A stretch of 64,000 bases of DNA from Agrocybe praecox (GCA_964017145.1 OZ024842.1:1922001-1986000), one strand, 5' to 3'; counted from the first letter of the stretch, positions 33,851-47,300 are shown. Numbers and translations: made by a program. Notes: a model not told the origin generated them from the letters alone.

Positions 33851-36598
33851 ATGGGCCTCCTTTATCTTGGAACACCACTTGTCTGGGACGAAGCAAAAAA
33901 GTATGCCGACCATGTGAGGACCCATGGGATTACACAGTTCCTCCACATATGGGATAGATTAAAGGACAGGCATGGTGATGAACTGCTTTGGGGAGATGAG
34001 GTATGCTCTCTACGCATCTACCAGAAATCTTCGTAGCTGATTATCTTTTTACGAGGTCGAGTACATGGTTGTTTCTTTCGACGATGAAGAGAAGAACGCC
34101 AAGTTATCTCTCCGCCAAACAGAAATTTTGGCTAAATTGAATGCTATAGTCGATGACATAGGCGCCGATTGTCCAGACAAGTACGACTAGTTGCTTGACA
34201 CCTATTTTAGCCTCTCCTGAAACCCCTACAGCATCTCCATCCCCAAATTCCATCCCGAATACGGACGATTCATGCTAGAATCAACTCCAGGTGCACCATA
34301 CACAGGCTCAATACCCGATCTCCTATCTGTGGAAAGTAATATGCGGTACAGGTGAGTCATTCAGGTTTTCTGCCACCCCAACCAGCTCTCATAAGCCTAA
34401 TCTAGACGGAATCTTGCTCGCAAACACTTGAATCCTAACGAAATACCGGTCACATTTACCTCATTTCCAAGGCTAGGAGTTCCAGGTCAATTCACGGAAC
34501 CTTACTTCATTCCGTCAGACGCCGTTTCAAGCCATAGTCTATTCTTGCCTGAAGAGATAACTAATCCACATGCACGCTTTCCGTAAGTATTTTTGTAATG
34601 CTCTATATCTCACCTTAATCAGCCATTCCTTACAACTTGTTTTTAGAACACTTACTGCTAATATTAGAAGAAGAAGGGGTTCTAAAGTTGCCATCAATTT
34701 ACCCATTTTCGTTGACGAGAATACACCTCGTCCTTTCATTGACCCCACTATTCCATGGGATAGGAATATATACCCTGAAGATCCAGGTGAGTTCAATGCA
34801 ACAAATATCTATCTAGACTCTTGGAACTTATAATTAATAATCAGAGGCGAAGCTTGGCGCCGCTTTGCCGGACCACATTTATCTGGATGCAATGGGCTTT
34901 GGGATGGGCTGCTCTTGTCTGCAGCTTACGTTCCAGGCCTGCAATGTCGCCGACGCTAGGCGTATGTATGATGGCTTGATTCCCATCGGCCCCATCCTCG
35001 TAACTATTTTACTTTGTTTGACTTTTTTCTCGATTGACCATTTTTCAGTTAGCATTGACCGCCGCCAGCCCCATCTGGCGTGGTTATCTTGCGGACGTTG
35101 ACTGCCGGTGGAACGTCATCGCTGGAAGCGTGGATGATAGAACCGAAGAAGAGAGAGGTCTCAAGGTATTATTCCCGATATTGCGTATACGTGATTTACT
35201 AAATAACGTATCAGCCCTTGAAAGAAAACAAATTCCGGATTCCTAAATCTCGTTACGATAGTGTTGATCTCTACATCTCAGACGACTGGATTAATCGCCC
35301 AGAATACAATGACAACCCGCTTCCGTACGATGAAGCAATTTATGACCGTCTTCGAAACCATGGTAAGTCCTGGAACCGTTCTCTCATGTGATATGAACTA
35401 ACAAAAAGCCAGGAATTGATGACCTATTATCAAAGCACATATCACACCTTTTTATCCGGGATCCATTGGTGATCTTTTCCGAAACTATAGATCAAGACGA
35501 CAGCTCTAGCAGTGATCATTTCGAGGTGATTCACATTGCACTTTTCATTGGGCTTGGAGCTTATCCTTATTAGAACATCCAATCTACGAATTGGCAAACT
35601 CTCCGCTTCAAACCTCCTCCTCCCAACTCAGATATCGGTTGGAGAGTAGAATTCCGTAGCATGGAAGTGCAAATGACAGACTTCGAGAACGCTGCGTTCG
35701 CTGTATTCGTCGTCCTTCTCTCAAGGGCGATATTGAGTTTCAACCTTAATTTTTACGTTCCCATCTCAAAGGTGACCACTCTTTGATATTGCTCTATTAC
35801 CTCATTGACGATTTTTTCAAAACGATAATAGGTGGACGAAAACATGGCCAGGGCTCAGCAACGAGATGCATCGGTTTCAAACAAGTTTTTCTTCAGGAAA
35901 GATATTTATACCAATAAAAGTGCAAATTCCAGTGTAGGGTCGTCTTCCGGTGCAAGCACACCTGAGGGATCTTCCAAGAAGAAAGAGAAAAAATTGCGAA
36001 ACTGCTTCCCTCCTCCGCCTCTCCCCGAGAAAGGTTTTGCTAGTCGTGTGCCGATCTGCGAAGAATATGAAGAAATGTCGATGAACGAAATCATGAATGG
36101 GAAGGTGTGTTTTTTTTTTTGCAGAGGAGTAAAAACAAGGCTTCAAAATAGTCGTTCTGTAGGGTGTCGAATTCCCTGGGCTTCTACCTCTGGTTGATGC
36201 GTACCTCGATACTCTGGATATTGAACCCGAGCATATGGAAAAAATCCAGAGATATTTGGAACTTATCAGACGCCGTTCTAACGGTGAGTTTATCTCATTT
36301 CCCCGTGGGCATCATAACTAATCACCTTTGTTAGGCCAACTATTGACACCTGCTACATGGATTCGTCAATTCGTCACCTCACACCCAGATTATAAGAAAG
36401 ACTCTGTAGTCTCCCAGGTGATCAACTACGATCTCCTCAAAGCTGTCGATGAAATGTAAGTCCAGGATTCCTCTACCAATTTTAGCGCTTATGTAATTTC
36501 TTTTTTTAAAAAGTGAACGGGGTGTTCGACAGGCTCCTGAATTGCTCCCTGAATACTACAAAGGTGGAGACAAGGATCGGGGGTCAATTGGCTTATAA
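33851..36598 (+). CDS. GSH1: Glutamate-cysteine ligase catalytic subunit
   Basis: The start at 33851 gives [20 protein letters not shown], the family N-terminus. Further blocks: [90 protein letters not shown] and [20 protein letters not shown]. Later exons supply [19 protein letters not shown] residues (35578-35625: [20 protein letters not shown]), [20 protein letters not shown], and a C-terminal [19 protein letters not shown] and YYKGG end. The gene has about 14 exons. It catalyses the ATP-dependent joining of L-glutamate and L-cysteine, the first and limiting step of glutathione synthesis, in the cytosol. The family is normally feedback-inhibited by glutathione. A Ser-rich insert (about 35930-36000) lies before the [11 protein letters not shown] block. 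Confidence 0.93.
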
Positions 36599-36712
36599 AT
36601 TATTTCTTTTTATTTAACAACCATCAACAAACTATCTATGGGACATCTTTATCAGCTATGTAAAGAATAGAAATAAAAGTATCATCGCTTACATGGATAT
36701 TGCCAATGTCCG

Positions 36713-37540
36713 TCATAAGAATTTTGGGAAATTGTGTGTACTTGTCGAAGTGAAGTTTTTTCTCCAAAAAGTTGGCATAGTAGCCATGTCCTCAAACAAA
36801 GCACATCCTTCGTTGTTTATGCGTCCTCGGATAAGCGCTGGAATGATCACCGATTTTGGATATCCGTCTGTGATCTCTGTGCTACTGACGTGCCCGGGCG
36901 AAAAAAAATCCTGACTCGTCTTGTTGGAGATGACTTCGTTTATCGCCTCCAGATGAGCACCTTCCCGCTCGTACCATGTACAGGCAGCAATTGTGAGGTC
37001 CTCTAGAAAGTTGGATTGCGGTCACAGACGGTTCTTGGGGTGCAGTAATCCTTAAAATTTGCAAATCCTCCTTGATCGGAAGAGTATCATACTCAAACGG
37101 ACGGCTGCACTTGACCAGGCTATCGGGTGTTGAGCGGAACTGCTTGGGTTTGGCGAGTAATGATGGCGCATGTTGAGCAAACGACTTGAGTAGTTTTCGT
37201 GCTGTAGCTTGTTCCTGTTCGTAGAATTTCCGCTTGCTTCCACGAGAAGTATTAGTATCATCCTCAATTGATTGAGGCGGCACTTGTGCGATAATATGCA
37301 AGTAGCGCTTGGGTTCAGAAAGATGCAACCCATAGCTTGATAAAGTCTCATTAGGCACGAAAGGCTGAACGTCGTCATTCTCTTCAAATGCTTCGTCGGA
37401 ATCAGGACCGGGAAAGCTGATCTCCGGTCAAAGTCCTTTATTTCGGCTCTTGTAGGACCCATAGATAATAGTTTCACGACTTTCCAGAATGTGGGTCGAT
37501 CTGCGGGAAGGTAGTCAAGCGTGGAGGCCTGTCTGGCCAT
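36713..37540 (-). CDS. Unrecognised protein of about 240 residues, splicing uncertain
   Basis: The start at 37540 encodes MARQASTLDYLPADRPTFWK. A 59-base intron (GTCGTG..GGAG) would join it to ISFPGPDSDEAFEENDDVQP and a well-formed frame through KRKFYEQEQATARKLLKSFA to FEYDTLPIKEDLQILRI. A second good frame (EDLTIAACTWYEREGAHLEA, then a run to KNFTSTSTHNFPKFL and stop at 36713-36715) lies downstream but in another phase. A long intron of about 104 bases with donor GTCCGT (near 37104) would join them, at the cost of the PFEYDTLPIKEDL segment; otherwise a frameshift is present near 37005. I recognise no family. It shares a 247-base divergent promoter with the ATP synthase gene. Confidence 0.5.
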
Positions 37541-37787
37541 ACTTGAGATCGGTGGCGGAGGCAGTGGACGGAATTTCTAACGGAAATACTTTACTAAAAT
37601 GATTATTGTCGCGATCGACGACCAGGCAGAACAATGTTGGAGGCTGGCCGGTGGTGTTGTCGTTGTAAGTACTAGATGTGCGCCAAAGAGACTACCAAAA
37701 TTGGAACGAGTAATCTCACGGCAAGTTCCGGCATTTGCCGATGAAGGAAATCCGTAAACGCACGACGGCCAGTTGTCACTGCCCAAA
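37541..37787. promoter_or_regulatory. Bidirectional promoter
   Basis: The unrecognised gene starts leftward at 37540 and ATP16 starts rightward at 37788, so both promoters lie here. No specific site was identified. Confidence 0.35.
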
Positions 37788-38432
37788 ATGTCCTCCCTAC
37801 GACTCCTCTCCTCTGCTGCTCGCCGGGCCACCTCCTTGTCTCTCGCCCGACGTGGATATGCTGATGTTAGCGACAGGCTAACGCTGTCTCTCGTCTTGCC
37901 TCACAAGGTGAGGTCATTCTTAAATGTTCATTCAAAGACAGCGTTTAAACTCGATTCTAGACCATCTTCAACTCCCAAGATGTCGTGCAAGTGAACATCC
38001 CAGCTACCTCTGGTGACATGGGTATCCTCTCCAACCATGTGCCATCCATCGAATCTCTCCGTCCCGGTGTTGTTGAGATTATGGAGTCGAGTGGAACCCA
38101 GAAATTTTTCGGTGAGTTCTCTGTAGGCTGGCCTGTGTTTGCGACTTATACACGTATGCACTGTAGTTTCAAGTGGATTTGCCACCGTCCACCCTAACAA
38201 CAAACTCACAATTAACGTTGTAGAGGGCGCCCCCCTTGCGGACTTTTCACCTGAGGTATGTTTAGAATGGCGTCTTGTTGGAACCATTTATCAATTTCTT
38301 CGACAGGCCGTTCGTTCTAACCTGCAAGAAGCACTCAAAACCGCATCAGGAAACGGCTCGGAGGCGGACAAGTTGGAAGCACGCATCGAGGCGGACGTGT
38401 ACGAATCTATCCAGAACGCCCTCGCAAAATAA
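37788..38432 (+). CDS. ATP16: Mitochondrial ATP synthase F1 delta subunit
   Basis: Four exons (37788-37907, 37961-38111, 38167-38255, 38307-38432) keep phase and give 161 residues, matching yeast Atp16 in length. The N-terminus MSSLRLLSSAARRATSLSLA is a mitochondrial presequence. The beta-sandwich follows: LTLSLVLPHKTIFNSQDVVQ, VNIPATSGDMGILSNHVPSI, ESLRPGVVEIMESSGTQKFF, then VSSGFATVHPNNKLTINVVE. The last exon is the C-terminal helical hairpin (AVRSNLQEALKTASGN). It is part of the central stalk of F1 in the mitochondrial matrix (the counterpart of bacterial epsilon), linking gamma rotation to the c-ring. No unusual feature. Confidence 0.95.
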
Positions 38433-39065
38433 TAGATTACATGTCACCTTATTTCATAAACAAGCCACTTAGAGCGCCGTGTGCTATATCCTACTGGCTT
38501 AACATTTGTGTGAGAAGTAGTCTCGAGGGGGTGCTGAAGACCTGGGACCTAGAAATGAAACATAGATATGGCCATTCGGTGATCCATCGTTCGTGATGCT
38601 AATGAGCGGGGCTTATTGAACACTTCCAACTCGAGTCGCTACAGCAAGTTTGACTCTGATGTGTAAATAAGGAGAATACTTGTAGGTATACTTTGAGCCA
38701 GAGCAGAAGCAAAAGCAAAAGGAGGAGTGAATTGCGTTCAGATTCTGATTCATGATACGACCCTCAGGGTCTTAGGTCAGATGACCGCAATTGCCAAGTC
38801 AGAGGGGATGATGTAACCTATGCTGGTATGTTACCCTACACTGTAACTTGTAAGCATTTCAAATTTTAGGTCAACCAGATATTTTCTACGACAGGTTATA
38901 GTCCAACATAATCGCAAAGGTCGAGGAGAAGACTTTGGCATCCTGATGTAGGTTAGTATTCATTCATACCCCGGCCTATTTATTCATTCCTTATTTTTAG
39001 AAAGGATTCAATGTGATTTCTGTCCATTTGACTTCAAGTAGTACGATTTGTCGTCACGGTGTTCG
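38433..39065. other. Intergenic region between tandem genes
   Basis: This is the 3' flank of ATP16 and upstream region of the SRA-like/AlkB gene. A purine-rich stretch (AGAGCAGAAGCAAAAGCAAA) lies near 38700. No coding frame or RNA gene was recognised. A further 5' exon of the downstream gene could be hidden here. Confidence 0.35.
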
Positions 39066-42000
39066 ATGCGCGTTCCTAAGACTTGGAATGACAAGGATGT
39101 TCTGGAAGACGAGCCCTTCCTAAGCGCCTTCGCGAAAGGCAAGAACCACATAGCGAGCAAGGAATCCTATGCACTGGCAAAAGAACTCCAAAGTTCTGGC
39201 GAGGAAAATGTGGTGAGCGCTTTGGCATGCTCTTATATGTTAAGCTCAAGCGCATACTTCATTTTCAGGTCAACATTTGGCATAAAAAATGTCTTGCTTT
39301 AAGCAAATTGAGGCAAAATAATTCGAAAATAAAAAAATACGGCAATTCGAGTTGTGAAATTGAATTGCGCACATTTCAAGCCTTTGTCGAATTTTACTGG
39401 CATCTTTTCAATGGTGACGAAGCGGCCGCCACTACTCAGGTTAAACGGCTATTGACAGCACAAGGTTATGACTTTGTTGGACCCGCTCTCACAGATAATG
39501 GCACGACACCGGCAAGTCTTACGAATTCGATCAACATAACCCACTCGGACCCATTAAACATGGGAAAATCTAGCCTGCCGATCCAACCTGATCGTATCAG
39601 TATCAAGAAGAAACTGAAGACTGTAGACACTCCTAATCAGAGGGAAGCTCCCTCTCACTTTTGTCCCAAAGGACACAAATCCGGTAGACACCGGTCCAAC
39701 CTTATTCCTGCTGTCTCTGGCTCGTCTATGCTCTACAGATCCAACACAAAGTCGACATATGCTGGATATCAGAGAGATCACAAATCTCTAACTCTAAAGA
39801 AAAACGGCGACGGGTATGCAGATGTGCATAGACGTCGATCTGCAAAGCAAGATTTACCTGATTGTGAAAGTGATTTTACTTCTGTCGCAGATAAAATCAT
39901 GCCAGGAATACCTACGAAGCCCTTACAAGGGTCGCAAGACTGCCATTCTGTGAACATAGAAAATACACAGCGGCAGATACTCAAAGGTCTTCGCTTCAAA
40001 AAGAACCCACCCGTTCCCGAGCCAGCTATAGAAAATAGTAATTCTGGACAATGTACATCTTCGGCATCACCTATTATCCAACAGCCATCTTTGGACAATA
40101 TGGATATCACACGAGACGTTCCAAGCACCGCCTCAAATTCGCAAGACAGTCTTTCAAGCAACATAACCCTTGTTGATGCCACGGAATCACGGTCAAAGAT
40201 GGAGTCAACACAGTCAAAATCACACTTACAGGGAGGGATTATCGAAAGGGATGCCACGAACGCTTTGCCATGTATGAAGAGGCAACGGCCATTGTCAAGA
40301 GACTGCTCAAAAAGACGACGTCTAGATTCTGACTTACTTTCAGGACCAGTGAATGATATAGGGAAATGCGAAGAAGCAATGCAAAGGTCAATCCACAATC
40401 GGGGTTCTATACAACAGGAAGAACCACTTACTTGTTCTCAGCAAGCTCTTGGGAATCAATCTGTGCCAGATGATACCATATCGGCAAACCATTCAAGCAA
40501 CTCGGTTGAAAAGACCTCCCTCGACTCATCTTCAGTAGTGACCAAGTCGAGCCAGCAAGCGGTAAAGGATCCATATAATTGTAATGATCAGGGCGTATCA
40601 GTATCGACAGGACGAAAACGCAAAGCCACCTTGGACCAAAGTATGGGCGTCAAGGAGATCTTTAAAGTAGTCACGAAAAGGCCGCGAACAAAAGTTGCTT
40701 CTGTCCAGAGGCGGGCGAGCAATAGACTAAAGACCACACTCCAAATTAAGGAAGAAACTACAGACCTACTTCTGCAGAAGGATACAGACGTCGCCGATTC
40801 CGCATTGATCTTACCCAATGAAAATGGTGCCAGAGGCCGAGCAGAGGAGATTAACTTGATCCCGCCTGGTATACAAACGTCGAACTCTGAGGAAACAGTA
40901 GTTTGCTCGACTATAGATATTGATATGAGAGGACCCGTCATAGACAAATCTTCTTCATACCAGACAGAATCTGGAGCTGACCAAGAAGCTCTTCTGGATT
41001 CGCTCATTCCTTTGAAGCAAGAACAATTCGAATTAGACGACACGAACAATCCGAGGAAATCCGAAGAAACGGAGGTCTTCATTGAAGCGCCGTTCGACAA
41101 GCTTCCAGATATCGAACACCATTGTTACTTTCCGAAACCGGCACTGCCAGAATTGCCTCCAATTTGGGCTGAAGTATGTGTTTCTCTATTACATTGTTAT
41201 GCCAATATTGACTGGCTTTTAGTCCCGTCAAGAGATTTGCGAATCTTTCTATTGGTTTCGTAGTTATCAAGGTGGCGTTTATCACGCTCACAATGCTGTT
41301 AAGGGCTACCTTCTAGGTGGCTTTCCTTCGGGGTATGTATGTTTTCATCGTCATATTACCTCCCAGATATCTTACGTATTTCATCAGCCGTGATAGGTTC
41401 GAACATGGTGGGCGATTAATTATTTCGCATGGGTAGGTTCTTCCTGCAGCAGTAATACCGCCATTCGCTCGCTCAATTTTTTTTCCCGATTACTAGCGGC
41501 GGAAAAGCGGAGAGTCTTCATACAAAACAAGGAAAAACCACCTGCCACGCAGCCAGTGATCAATTGGCTCAAGATAAATCTGTGCGCTCACTCTACGATA
41601 ACTACGTGCATAATCGGCCCCTCGTTCTTCTCGCGGACGACAAATATGCCCTCTTTCCATATGATCTGAAGTCCAAAAAGGTTACCTATGCCGTGCTTGG
41701 ACTATACACGATTGTGTATGCTTGGGGTGAGTACCAGTTCCAACATCACATTTTCCTCTCTTTCATAACATCTCTTATAGCGGAATACCAACCAGCAAAC
41801 AACGAGCGAGGCCGCGTCGTCAGATATAAATTCGCGTTCCGATGGTGCGACCATCAGGTATTTGATTTTTATACCTTGTTTTAGAGTGTATATATTGACA
41901 CTGATTTTCTAGGGAACTCCATGGTGGAATTTTGAAGAAAAAGGTAAAAGCTTAGTGTAAAATGCTGGTTCTTTTTTTCTGAATTATTCCCTGACTGAAG

Positions 42001-44098
42001 CTCCTTCCGTGGAAAACCATGCACTCAAACATACTAAAGGCGACTTCGCTGAGGCTCGTGATCTTAGCCCAGGTAAGTTGATCGTGGATGTTGGGTATTT
42101 ATGAAGAAACTTATACTGCAAAAAAGCCAAAACTGACGAAGTCATTGTTTCTCATTTGTCGGAGAGGTGCCTATAATTCTTGTCTATTTCTTGCCAATCG
42201 AACTCATGTATATCAAAAGTCCTCCAGATGCATCAAATTCTTATCCGGAATATTTTTTGAGGTCAGTAAGGGTCCTATGATGCAAGACTATATATTAAAA
42301 GCTACGCAGAGAAAGAATAGAGCTGTCCCTCACATGCGACTCTTGTTCGACGCGATTTATACGAGTTTTTATGGATAGCTGGGTTTGCTTGAATCCCAAA
42401 TGCCGCAGCTTTTGGCGAAGGGCAGATGGTCAATTCTTGCCTATTCAGTTGGATTATCATCCCAATTTCCTGGAACTTCCGTTGTCGAAGCCTGACACTA
42501 ATGAATTTGAAACCATTATACCAGACTCCCCATTGTCTTTCGTATGTGGTGACAATATCACCAACTATGCATTTACCAGAGGCTTTCACTGTACTAGTTG
42601 TGGTCGCCTCTCATGCAGGTACGTAATAAAAACCAACTCAGCGGGGTACGAAAACTAATGTGTATCAGATTTAAATGGGAAACCTGGGAATGTATGCACT
42701 GTGGGGTATGGTTTCATCCTTTATCTCGATGATTGGGTCATTAACATCTTTTAGCACTCGATAACAATCAAGTGTCCTCCTAAAGATGCAAAGGATTTCC
42801 TCCACCAACCTATACATGCGTCCTTCAAAGATTATTCCCTTAACTCTATCTCGGGTAAGATACCCTGGTGCCCAATCTACTGAATCGTACTCATGTTGTG
42901 TTTATAGATATTATTGTGTTACCGCAGACTACATTTGCACACGATGCTGGGAGAGGATTCATACAAACTTTCATACTACCTTACAACAAGTAAAGTGAAA
43001 TCTTCGAATATCAAGTAGGCGTTGGCTAATTATCATTATAGCGCCAAGATACACCACATCCAACAAGGGAATTCTCAAGGAAGGAAGGAAGCTGATCAAA
43101 TATTTTTAGACTATCAAGTACAGGCTAGCGAGGGAACTCTTAAATTTCGTCGATGGCCAATGAGAGCTGTGAGCCACACAAATTCAATACCTGAAAATTA
43201 TTCTCATATTTTTTCCCTCAGCATAAATGTACTTTCACCTGCCCGCATCACTAACTTTTATTGATACTGATACTTCGAATGGCCAGGTCGCGGTTCACTT
43301 CTGACTAATTATTTCTCTCAAAATTGTAAGTGTCATTGCTGCATAGAACTGTTTTTTATTCATTGATTTACAATTAGCCGGAGTACCTTACAAGGTATGT
43401 ACATCATTTCAAATGTGCAGGAATACAATTAATATTGCTTGCAGTATGTCGGGGGAGATTTAAACACAGTACCTTTTGAATCAGCCCCAGATGCTGTCGT
43501 CAAAGCACGATCCCTAATGGAAAAGCGCCTTTACGAGGCGATTGGAGTAAAAGCAGAATTCAACGAGGTGTTGAGGTCAGTTAGCTGTTCTCGGATTCCT
43601 CCTTGTGGACAATGGGGCTAAATCTTATCAAAATAAGTGCTGCTTACATGGAACGACAAAAGATGGCTGTATGTTTTTGAATTCTCAATTCGTAGGATCT
43701 GTATTGATTATTGTTTTCTCTCTCTCAGTTTCACAGTGATAACGAAGTGGGATTAGGTCCGCTCGTGGCGGGTTTATCTCTCGGGTCGCCTGCGTTAATG
43801 CATTTCCGTTTGCACCCTAAGTTCGATCCTGAAGGAAACAAAAAGGGTATCCTCTTGAGCGTCGTACTGCGTCATGTAAGTTTGTTCACGTGGACTTTGT
43901 TAGAATAAATTTGACATCTATTCTTTCAAGGGTGACATTCTCGTAATGGACGGCTCCGCGGTCCAGGAGTACTACGAGCACGTCCATCCTTTTCTTTTCT
44001 TGTTTGTTTTCTAACCTCTCTTCAGACACACAGTAGTTCCGACAAATTTTCGCATTGCGGCCACTGCTCGCCAGATAAATGCTAAACTCCATGCTTGA
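39066..44098 (+). CDS. SRA/PUA-like domain fused to AlkB-type 2-oxoglutarate dioxygenase
   Basis: A long gene of about 18 exons and over 1,200 residues. The N-terminus is MRVPKTWNDKDVLEDEPFLS, followed by NIWHKKCLALSKLR and about 550 disordered residues with basic clusters (TKRPRTKVASVQRRASNRLK). From 41175 to about 41925 the exons join to a region like the SRA/YDG fold: GGRLIISHGGGKAE, DQLAQDKSV, NRPLVLLADDKY, VLGLYTIVYAWAEY, VVRYKFAFRW and GTPWW. A cysteine-rich part follows (42370-42720: WVCLNPKC, FHCTSCGRLSC, WECMHCG; later YICTRCW). The C-terminus is AlkB-like: FNEVLSAAYMERQKMAFHSD, LVAGLSLGSPALMHFRL, LRHGDILVMDGSAVQEHTVV, and FRIAATARQI. Iron ligands H-x-D and distal H, and the R-x5-R 2-oxoglutarate pair, are all present. 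A nucleic-acid demethylase role in the nucleus is inferred. Confidence 0.72.
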
Positions 44099-44309
44099 AA
44101 TTTTTCTTTTATTGGTATGTACTATCATATAATAATATATTCGATGTCGAAGGACCCTATAGAGTCAAGATTGAGGCTTCGGATATGGTAAGAGTCGATG
44201 ATTTGATCTCGGGATATCAGCTCGAGGCCTGTCTTGAGGATAGTATCGTACAGGAACCCCGACGTTGGATGACAACGCCTGTAGAGGCTATCGGATAAAT
44301 CAGCCTACT

Positions 44310-47300
44310 TCACGCGGTAATTAAGAAAAAACCCACCAAGTCTCCCTGTTTATGTTTCGAGTAAAACGAAAACAAATCGGAGATCTGGTTCTCCACTTGT
44401 TGTTTCTCTCGATGGAGACGCCCTACTTCTTCTGTCATTGCCATCACTTCGCGATTTAACTCTTGCTTGAATTGTTCAACGTGTACTGTCGAGTTGGTCT
44501 TATAAGCACTTCGTTGTCAAAAAAGGGGGCGAGCATGAACTAACTTTGCACGTTAATGGCAGTAGCCTCTTTCATAGCTTCCACAAAGCGAAGCCTTTCT
44601 CCTTTGATTTCACCCGATATTTCTGGAGAACCATGATGTAATCAATGCCAAATACGTTAAAGAGAGGGGGGGGCATATACCGTTAGTGAATGCCCTGAAC
44701 ATTGCCTGCTGATCATGGCGCTGTCGATCCATCAATCCGGCAATCGCTTGCGAGTCTAATAATGGGATTAAATGAATAACGGTCCTTGAATTTGACTGCA
44801 ATAAGGCTAAAAACCTGTCCCCTGCTGCGTCTGCGATGCAGTCAAGACCTCAAGTAAACTATGAACTGCGGCCTGAAGAGCAGTGAAATTTTGATCTCGC
44901 GCTTTCATACCCGCTACGAGTTGGCGTATGTCATTCATCAAGTTTGGTTGAGGATTTCCTTCCCGCGATACCGAAGGTCCAGGCCTGCAACCAAGCTCAC
45001 GACATAGGAGCTCGATGTTTGATGACATTCCCTGAATCTGAGACGTCCCATTGTTGACGAACGATTCCAACCACTGGTAAGCATCAAATCATAAGATTTG
45101 TCCATCATCCCGACAAAAAAAGGAAATAAACTTACTGTATTGAGCTCGTTCAGATAGCGTACGCTGTCCGCTTGCTGCTGTGACAACAATGTCTGCTTAT
45201 TTCCTTCCTCTTGAACCAGAGTCAAGATCTTTGTGATGCTCTGGGAAGTAAATATCGATACCAGCTAAACCAATATGACAAGGTAGACACACCTCGGACA
45301 CACCATTGTCATCTTTTGCGTTTCCCGTATCCTCCGCCATGGAAGTTTTGGGCGGAGCAGCTGCGCATAGTATGCGAATTTCTTCTATCTTTTCAAGAAG
45401 CGGCTGAAGATCTATATCCTTCGTAGTTTGGGCGTCCCCAGGAGATGCGCATGTCGAATTTGATGGACTTTCGCCTTCGCTTCCATGGACCGCTTGCCTA
45501 TCTTTCTCCTGGCCCTCTTTGATTTCTTGCAATTTGCCGGAAAGTGCAGGTAGCTCGTGAGACAGGAGTTCCTGTACCTCCTTGAGCGCATTCAGCACGG
45601 GGAGGCGGTCCTCCTTAAGGAGCGAAGATCCTTCAATGTGATCCTTAGTAGAGCTTTGAGACGCCGCGTCACTGGATTTGGATTTCGCATCCTCTGCTAC
45701 GGCTGTAGCTACTCCAATAGCATCCGTAACTCGCTTCCCAATCACCTTCAGCGTATCCTGGATCTTGACTAGATGTCTTTCGTCCCCTGATATACGATGC
45801 TCAAGGCCGACCATCATCTGATGGATGGTGGGGTATCCAGTTTCACCGCCTATGACATTTTTTATATTGGATAGATCTTTGGATATTCTCTGTATGTCTT
45901 CCTTTGAAAGGGTTTGCTTTGGTGTTGCAGGAAAACCAGGATTTTGAATAGGAGGTGATGCAGAGGTTAAAGGACTCGCAGGAGGAAGGTTAGGTAGTTT
46001 CTTCGATTCAACGATTACGGCTTTCGTACTAATCTCACTGGAGCGCGAATTCTCGCTTCGGATAGCCGGAGTGGATGAAGTTGAAGGCGATGGATTATTT
46101 TCCAATTCGTGACCATCGCTGCGTTCTTTCTCTTTCGATTCAGTTTTCCTAGAATCTGAGACGGGACCAACACCCAGCTCTTTTCTTGCACTCGCATTGT
46201 CCTCGCCAGGACTTACAGCGCCCTTTGAACGACTCGTCATCGTCGTTGTCTTGCGCGTATTAAGAAAAATAGCCTCTCCCTTTGACCATCCCGACCCGGC
46301 AGGGGATACCGGGACCGAGGCGGGTGTTGACGCTCTAGACGATGTCGACAGTGGGGAAGATGTTCCGCTCATCTTACTACTCCTCCGTTGAGAGATCTCA
46401 CTCTCAGCTGAAAGCTGCGAATGATTCCGCTCAATCTGTGCCAGTCGCTGCCTGACCACAGACAGCTGACTCAAATTAGTGATAGAACGACTACTAGAAG
46501 CCGACGAGCGTGCGGAGCCAGGTGTAGAGCACCCCGTTGGCGAAGGCAATGAACTTAAAGCAGCTCGAGAAGAAGTGTTTGATGTAGGGTACATGCTAGG
46601 CGCGATGACCACCTTATTTTCACTGCCACTACTTTTGGTGCTCAGGGTAGTCAAAGTCGTATCTAGACGCGCAAGCTGAGGTAGTTTCTTCATTCCGGGC
46701 GATGGCAACATTGTCCCAGCACGCGTCGATTGTTCTCCTGGAGAAGGCCCTGCAGATGTAGGTGGGTATATGCTAGGCGAGATAAGTCCCTGGAATTCCG
46801 AGAGGTCTATATGCAGATCCGGATGTTTCTTGCTTTTATTCTCCTTGTCAAGAACATTGAGAGGAAGCACGGGCGCTAATGGCGAATTCGCGGGCAGAGG
46901 AGGCAGAGACCTTTCTAAGTATTCGTCCTCAAGTAATGGGCTAAGTTTTGGTATAGGCAACGGAACAGGACTTTCCACAGATAGCGTATGCAGTTGAGAC
47001 TGCGCAGCCTGTACCTGTAGGGCAGAGTTACTGACTCTCCCTTCCAGAGCCGTTTTTTCTTCTATAAGTGATTTGAACGTGTCAGGGCTGGCGTCATTCT
47101 GAGCTTGTTCTGGCGGCAATCCGGCTCTTGAGTCAAAATACTGATACGGGAGTATCGAATCCCTGTAAAGACGCATATAGTCACTATAACAGAAACCGAA
47201 GAGTCCAATAAAGAGAGGGGCAAACATACCAAATTGCACTTATCCACCCCGCTCTTTCTTTAACCGACTTGGCCGCGAATTTCTCCGTCTTCCTCTTCAA

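Noticed and set aside
41390..41410. GGTTCGAAC resembling a tRNA B box
   Set aside because: It lies inside a coding exon of the dioxygenase gene, with no matching A box or cloverleaf around it.
44095..44298. Plus-strand open frame after the dioxygenase stop codon
   Set aside because: It follows the stop codon in the expected 3' untranslated region, and no splice path adds it to the AlkB core, which already ends normally after FRIAATARQINAKLHA.
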